Assembly (NCBI RefSeq): GCF_037176765.1
Contig: NC_090022.1
Coordinates: 175,009,617-175,073,616 of the forward strand
Origin: Anolis sagrei
Lineage: Eukaryota > Chordata > Lepidosauria > Squamata > Anolidae
DNA length: 64,000 bases
Reading direction: 5' to 3'
Under the pieces are notes generated by a model, which was not told the DNA's origin, ran no database searches, and saw only the letters and a list, made by a program, of their open reading frames with translations. The position numbers were made by a program, and so were the translations under genes. Positions 11,644 through 64,000 of the stretch are shown here, one piece after another; position 1 is the first letter of the stretch; every line of letters starts with the position of its first letter.

Positions 11644-11940
11644 TCTATATAAATAAAAATGTAATGTTCGTTTGTGGGATTAACATAACTCAAAAACCAC
11701 TGGACGAATTGCCGCCAAATTTGGCTACAAGACACCTACTAACCCAAGGAGTGACCAGCACTAAAAAAAAATTGATTTTGTCATTTGGGAGATGTAGTTG
11801 CTGGGATTTATAGTTCACCTACAATCAAAGAGCATTCTGAGCTCCACCAATGATGAAATTGAACCAAACGTGGCACACAGGACTCCCATGACCAACAGAA
11901 AATACTGGAAGGATTTGGTGGGTATTGATCTTGAGACTTG
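11644..11940 (+). mobile_element. Helitron, 5' part only
   Basis: Starts A|TCTATATAAATAAAAATG with the family head GTTCGTTTGTGGGATTAAC and continues through one GTTGCTGGGATTTATAGTTC unit. The 3' hairpin and CTAG are absent. Confidence 0.8.
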
Positions 11941-12644
11941 TACACCAATATTGTTTCAAAACTGATCTCACCCCGCTAGTGGTGGAATTCCAGATTCTCT
12001 TGGTATGGAACAAGCTTGTTTGTTTGTAACTTCAACATCTACAGTTTTCATCATGATCTATTTGATTAGCAAGTCATGAAGCTCATTACACGGATGGTAA
12101 GTCTAATCAGATCATCCAATGTTCTTCTTTACTGCAAACCATTGTGATAAATGGATTGAATTAACTATGTTTGAGGTGCTGGGGCCTATTAAGGTCTGGA
12201 AGGACTGAAGATGCCATTCCAAAAATGGAACATCAAAACTGCATTATGAAGAAAAAAGAAGGTGAAGAATTCATTAACTTTGGCATGAAAAGTGCTAATG
12301 AGAAAAATGCTGAGATGAGAAGTAACCTGAGAACTATGTAAACATTGGTTGTTTACACCCCAAAGACAATGACACTTAAACAACGTATCTATCTGTTCTG
12401 GAATGGTTGAAGCTCTAGCAGGCCTAAACTGAATGACACAGGTTATCTAAACAACCAAATAATGGATAACCAAAAAAGCTCTGCATAAGGAGACCATTTT
12501 CCTTTTCGATTGTATGTCAGATATGTAGGGAAGCATAATCTATCCACCCTCCTCCTTCCTCCCAACAAGCCTGATCAACTTAAGGGAGAGGGATGGTGAG
12601 TATTAATGTTGAATTTATGGAGTAGAAATGAATGTTGGGAGTAT
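11941..12644. other. Unassigned DNA
   Basis: No gene or repeat family was recognised. Confidence 0.4.
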
Positions 12645-13475
12645 GTGTAATTTATTTATTTGTCGTGTCAGGGCAACCAGTCAATTATATTACATTTCTA
12701 ACAGAACAAAGCAAACAAACAGACAAAATACAAAATGTGTGAGTTTGGTAGTTGATTAAATGTCCTTTGACCAGTATCTGGCCACTTGGAGTGCTTCTGG
12801 TGTTGCTGCAAGAAGGTCCTCCATTGTGCATGTGGCAGGGCTCAGGTTGCATTGCAGCAGGTGGTCAGTGGTTTGCTCTTCTCCACACTCGCATGTCGTG
12901 GATTCCACTTTGTAGCCCCATTTCTTAAGGTTGGCTCTGCCAGAGCGCAGTCTGTTCAGCGCCTTCCAAGTTGCCCAGTTTTTTTGTGTGCCCGGGGGGG
13001 GGGGGGGAGTCTCTCATTTGGCATCAGCCATTGGTTGAGGTTCTGGATTTGAGCCTGCCACTTTTGGACTCTCGCTTGCTGAGGTGTTCCAGCGAGTGTC
13101 TCTGTAGATCTTAGAAAACTATTTCTTGATTTAAGTCGTTGACGTGCTGGCTGATACCCAAACAAGGGATGGGTTGGAGATGCCTCTGCCTTGGTCCTTT
13201 CACTATTGGCTGCTACTTTCCGGCGGATGTCAGGTGGTGCAATACCGGCTAAGCAGTGCAATATCTCCAGTGGTGTAGGGCACAGACACCCCATGATAAT
13301 GCGGCATGTCTCATTAAGAGCCACATCCACTGTTTTAGTGTGGTGAGATGTGTTCCACACTGGGCATGTGTACTCAGCAGCAGAGTAGCACAGCGCAAGG
13401 GCAGATGTCTTCGCTGTGTCTGGCTGTGATCCCCAGGTTGTGCCAGTCAGCTTTCGTATGATATTGTTTCTATGT
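12645..13475 (-). mobile_element. Non-LTR retrotransposon, 3' part (clade unassigned)
   Basis: The minus strand encodes LNETCRIIMGCLCPTPLEIL, LAGIAPPDIRRKVAANSERT and LNQWLMPNERLPP, typical of the C-terminal part of a LINE reverse-transcriptase polyprotein. The 3' end near 12650 holds TGACACGACAAATAAAT. The frame is broken after the first 134 codons. Confidence 0.65.
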
Positions 13476-13969
13476 GTGATGTTTCCCCTTTGTTTGTGTA
13501 ACCAATATAGACATTATAAAACCAGTACTGGGGTCTGTGTGTCTACTTCTTTCTCTGAAAGTGCCTGATGCAGTCTGTCTCACTGGAAACGCATTAAATA
13601 ACATTTTAAGGTTCAAAAAGTATTCATGTCACCATCTCTTCCTAAATGACAGGGACTGTTGAAGGGCCATAGAAAATAAATTTCTATCAAGGTCTTTCTC
13701 CTCAAGAAAGCCTGCACACTTCCTTGAAAATTCTTCACACAAGGATCCTTTTAATACATTGCATCCAGCCTCAACATGTTTGTCCGCAAAAACTCAAGAT
13801 CACTGCTTCCAGGATTTATGGGGCAGTGGAGGTGGAAAGGAACAGCCAGGAGGCTTTGTGATATTGGCCCAACCTTGGCACGTCTAGATAAGAAGAATTA
13901 ATGCATCCTGCTACTGACCTCACCCTGACATTCTCCTCCCACAGCATCTTCTGCAAGAAGAAAGCAACA
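13476..13969. other. Unassigned DNA downstream of SMC1A
   Basis: No repeat recognised. It could be part of a longer SMC1A 3' UTR. Confidence 0.35.
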
Positions 13970-14484
13970 AGGCTGGAAGTAGCATACTTTAATTTCAATT
14001 ATGCACACAAACATACACATTATATTAAGAAGGGGGGGAGCAACATTTAGAACCCCACCTTGAATAGGTGAGAACTTGGCATGAGAAAAATCTCGTCCAA
14101 CCAACATGATTTTGGTCCTAGAAAATGTTTAAAAATTAATTTCAATTTCATAGGAGGAACTCCATTTCCTCCTTGTCTCTTTCCCCTGTCAGCAGCGATC
14201 AGAGATGCTGCACTGAAAAAACACATTGGGAAGGTCTGGAAAAGAGGTGGGCTTCATGAGGAGACAATTTTGCCACGGCAGACACAAAAATGGTCCTACA
14301 TCACTATCAATAAAGCCCTTGTGCCTTTAAATATTTTTGCTCTTCTGCCCACAATCCACTATAGCTTCTGTAGGATAAATAAAGGACAGAGAACAATTAA
14401 AATCCTTGGGAGGATAAAAGTGAGAAAAGGTGAGGAAGAAAAGTTCATAAAATGCTGAGCCCTGGAGTCCAGCTTCTTCTCCAT
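13970..14484 (-). other. Probable SMC1A 3' UTR (proximal form)
   Basis: Free of recognisable repeats, unlike the DNA beyond it, and directly follows the stop codon. The end is set by the ATTAAA at 13988 and is a guess. Confidence 0.4.
13988..13993 (-). terminator. Candidate SMC1A polyadenylation signal ATTAAA
   Basis: ATTAAA on the minus strand about 490 nt after the stop codon, with U-rich and GU-containing sequence just beyond on the transcript. Other, more distal signals may be used, since mammalian SMC1A has a long 3' UTR. Confidence 0.35.
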
Positions 14485-63265
<48,781 letters not shown>

Positions 63266-63311
63266 TTACTACTCTCGGCCGCCGTCCACGAGAAGGGCGG
63301 GAGTCTTGAAA

Positions 63312-63321
63312 CCTCGCGAGA
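63312..63321. promoter_or_regulatory. CTCGCGAGA promoter motif
   Basis: CCTCGCGAGA matches 9 of 10 bases of the palindromic TCTCGCGAGA element known from TATA-less and bidirectional vertebrate promoters and bound by ZBTB33-type factors. It lies about 150 bp upstream of the SMC1A start codon. Confidence 0.5.
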
Positions 63322-63550
63322 GTTGATTACGGCTCACTTTAGGCTCCGCCTCTTACGACATCGCGGTCGCTGATAGGATGCCGCTGCCGCGTAAAATTTG
63401 CATTCGGAGCTCCTCCCCTTTTCCGCCTCAGCTCAGCAGGGGACCTCCTTCCTGCGGCAAGCTCCGCCTACTCCGAACTTCTCACTGTGCTGATAGGTTC
63501 GAGCGCAGCCAATGAGCCCTTTCCAAAGATGACATCATTTAAAGTGGCTC

Positions 63551-63564
63551 GTTGTCACAGCAAC
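63551..63564 (+). promoter_or_regulatory. X-box-like (RFX) site
   Basis: GTTGTCACAGCAAC fits the RFX consensus (GTNRCC, 0-3 spacer, RGYAAC) at all but one half-site position. The right half-site AGCAAC is perfect and the spacer is 2 nt. RFX sites mark promoters of ciliary genes, which fits a divergent RIBC1-type gene better than SMC1A itself. Confidence 0.45.
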
Positions 63565-63590
63565 CAGAAAGCAAGCGCCGTCTAGGAAAG
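63565..63590 (+). other. Candidate leader exon end of a divergent gene (RIBC1?)
   Basis: GGAAAG followed by GTGAGC at 63591 is a strong plus-strand splice donor just downstream of the X-box-like site. No long reading frame precedes it, so the exon would be non-coding. The 5' limit is unknown. Mammalian SMC1A lies head to head with RIBC1, so this is inferred as its first exon; no RIBC1 coding sequence is inside the window. Confidence 0.3.
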
Positions 63591-63756
63591 GTGAGCATCA
63601 GGCGAGTCGGGTCGTGCAGAGGAAGGGGCCTCTGATCAGGTTGCCTACACTTTATGGCACTACAAAGCCCAGCAGCCCTGGCCTGTTGAGAGATGCTGGG
63701 AGTCTCAGTCCAGAGGCGGAATTATAGCATCTTATTAACTGCCATGGCTCAATAAT

Positions 63757-63893
63757 ATAATATATTGTATATACATATAATAATGATAATATTATAATGT
63801 AATACAATATAATACTACTAATAATATGATAATTATATATTTTATATTAAATGTAATATTACTAATATTACAGTATAATGTTATAGTACAATG
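63757..63893 (+). repeat. AT-rich repeat
   Basis: TATAATATATTGTATATACA and AATATTACTAATATTACAGT, matching 30303-30600 and, reversed, 43840-44060. It runs directly into the next Helitron. Confidence 0.6.
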
Positions 63894-64000
63894 TTATATA
63901 TATATAATGTAATGTTTGTTTGTGGGATTAACAGAACTCAAAACCCACTGGATGAATTGACACAAAATTTGGACACAAGACACCTAACAACCCAATGTAT
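63894..64000 (+). mobile_element. Helitron 5' end, cut by the window edge
   Basis: TATATATATAATGTAATGTT, TGTTTGTGGGATTAACAGAA and ACACCTAACAACCCAATGTA form the family head. The remainder lies beyond the window. Confidence 0.8.

Noticed and set aside
12956-13360. Host gene candidate of 134 codons on the minus strand
   Set aside because: The phrase LAGIAPPDIRRKVAANSERT is typical of LINE polyproteins, and the frame is truncated.
14081-14458. Plus-strand frame of 125 codons beside SMC1A
   Set aside because: It runs antisense through the probable SMC1A 3' UTR, with no recognisable domain.

Overview
The window is vertebrate nuclear DNA, most likely from a squamate reptile (lizard or snake, with an iguanian lizard the best guess). 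The evidence is one highly conserved vertebrate gene with long introns, set in a dense mixture of repeats typical of squamates: BovB/RTE, CR1, L2 and L1 LINEs, Sauria-type and other tRNA-derived SINEs, SPIN/URR-like hAT elements, Helitrons, a mariner, palindromic MITEs and many (ATT)n tracts. The species cannot be read from the sequence.

The only complete host gene is SMC1A, the cohesin ATPase, on the minus strand. I placed all 25 coding exons. The start codon is at 63166 and the stop codon at 14485. The exons total 3702 nt and give an intact protein of 1233 residues, which as I recall is the length of human SMC1A. Every intron is GT-AG. The Walker A, signature and Walker B motifs, the hinge, and the two ATM-type SQ sites at S957 and S966 are all present.

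Layout: 1-13,970 is the region downstream of SMC1A and is made of repeats and unassigned DNA. About 13,970-14,484 is the probable 3' UTR. From 14,485 to 63,166 the small exons are separated by introns; those between exons 11 and 13, between 17 and 18, between 20 and 22, around exon 5 and after exon 1 are filled with nested transposons. From 63,167 to about 63,600 lies a GC/CpG-rich promoter with CCAAT, CRE-like, CTCGCGAGA and X-box-like motifs. A good splice donor on the plus strand at 63,591 suggests a divergent gene. In mammals the head-to-head neighbour of SMC1A is the ciliary gene RIBC1, so a RIBC1 leader exon is a reasonable inference. The last 250 bases are an AT-rich repeat and the 5' end of a Helitron.

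The most unusual material is in the mobile DNA. There are directly abutting tandem Helitrons, hAT/Helitron/CR1 chimeras, an internally deleted mariner with intact ends, a tandem array of a palindromic MITE, long near-perfect hairpins, and a repeat family (perhaps a Penelope-like terminal repeat) that carries a hammerhead-ribozyme-like core. A BovB copy with an open frame of more than 570 codons and perfect target duplications points to recent LINE activity. I did not find a convincing new protein-coding system; the strongest leads are the ribozyme-like repeat, the chimeric transposons and the bidirectional promoter.
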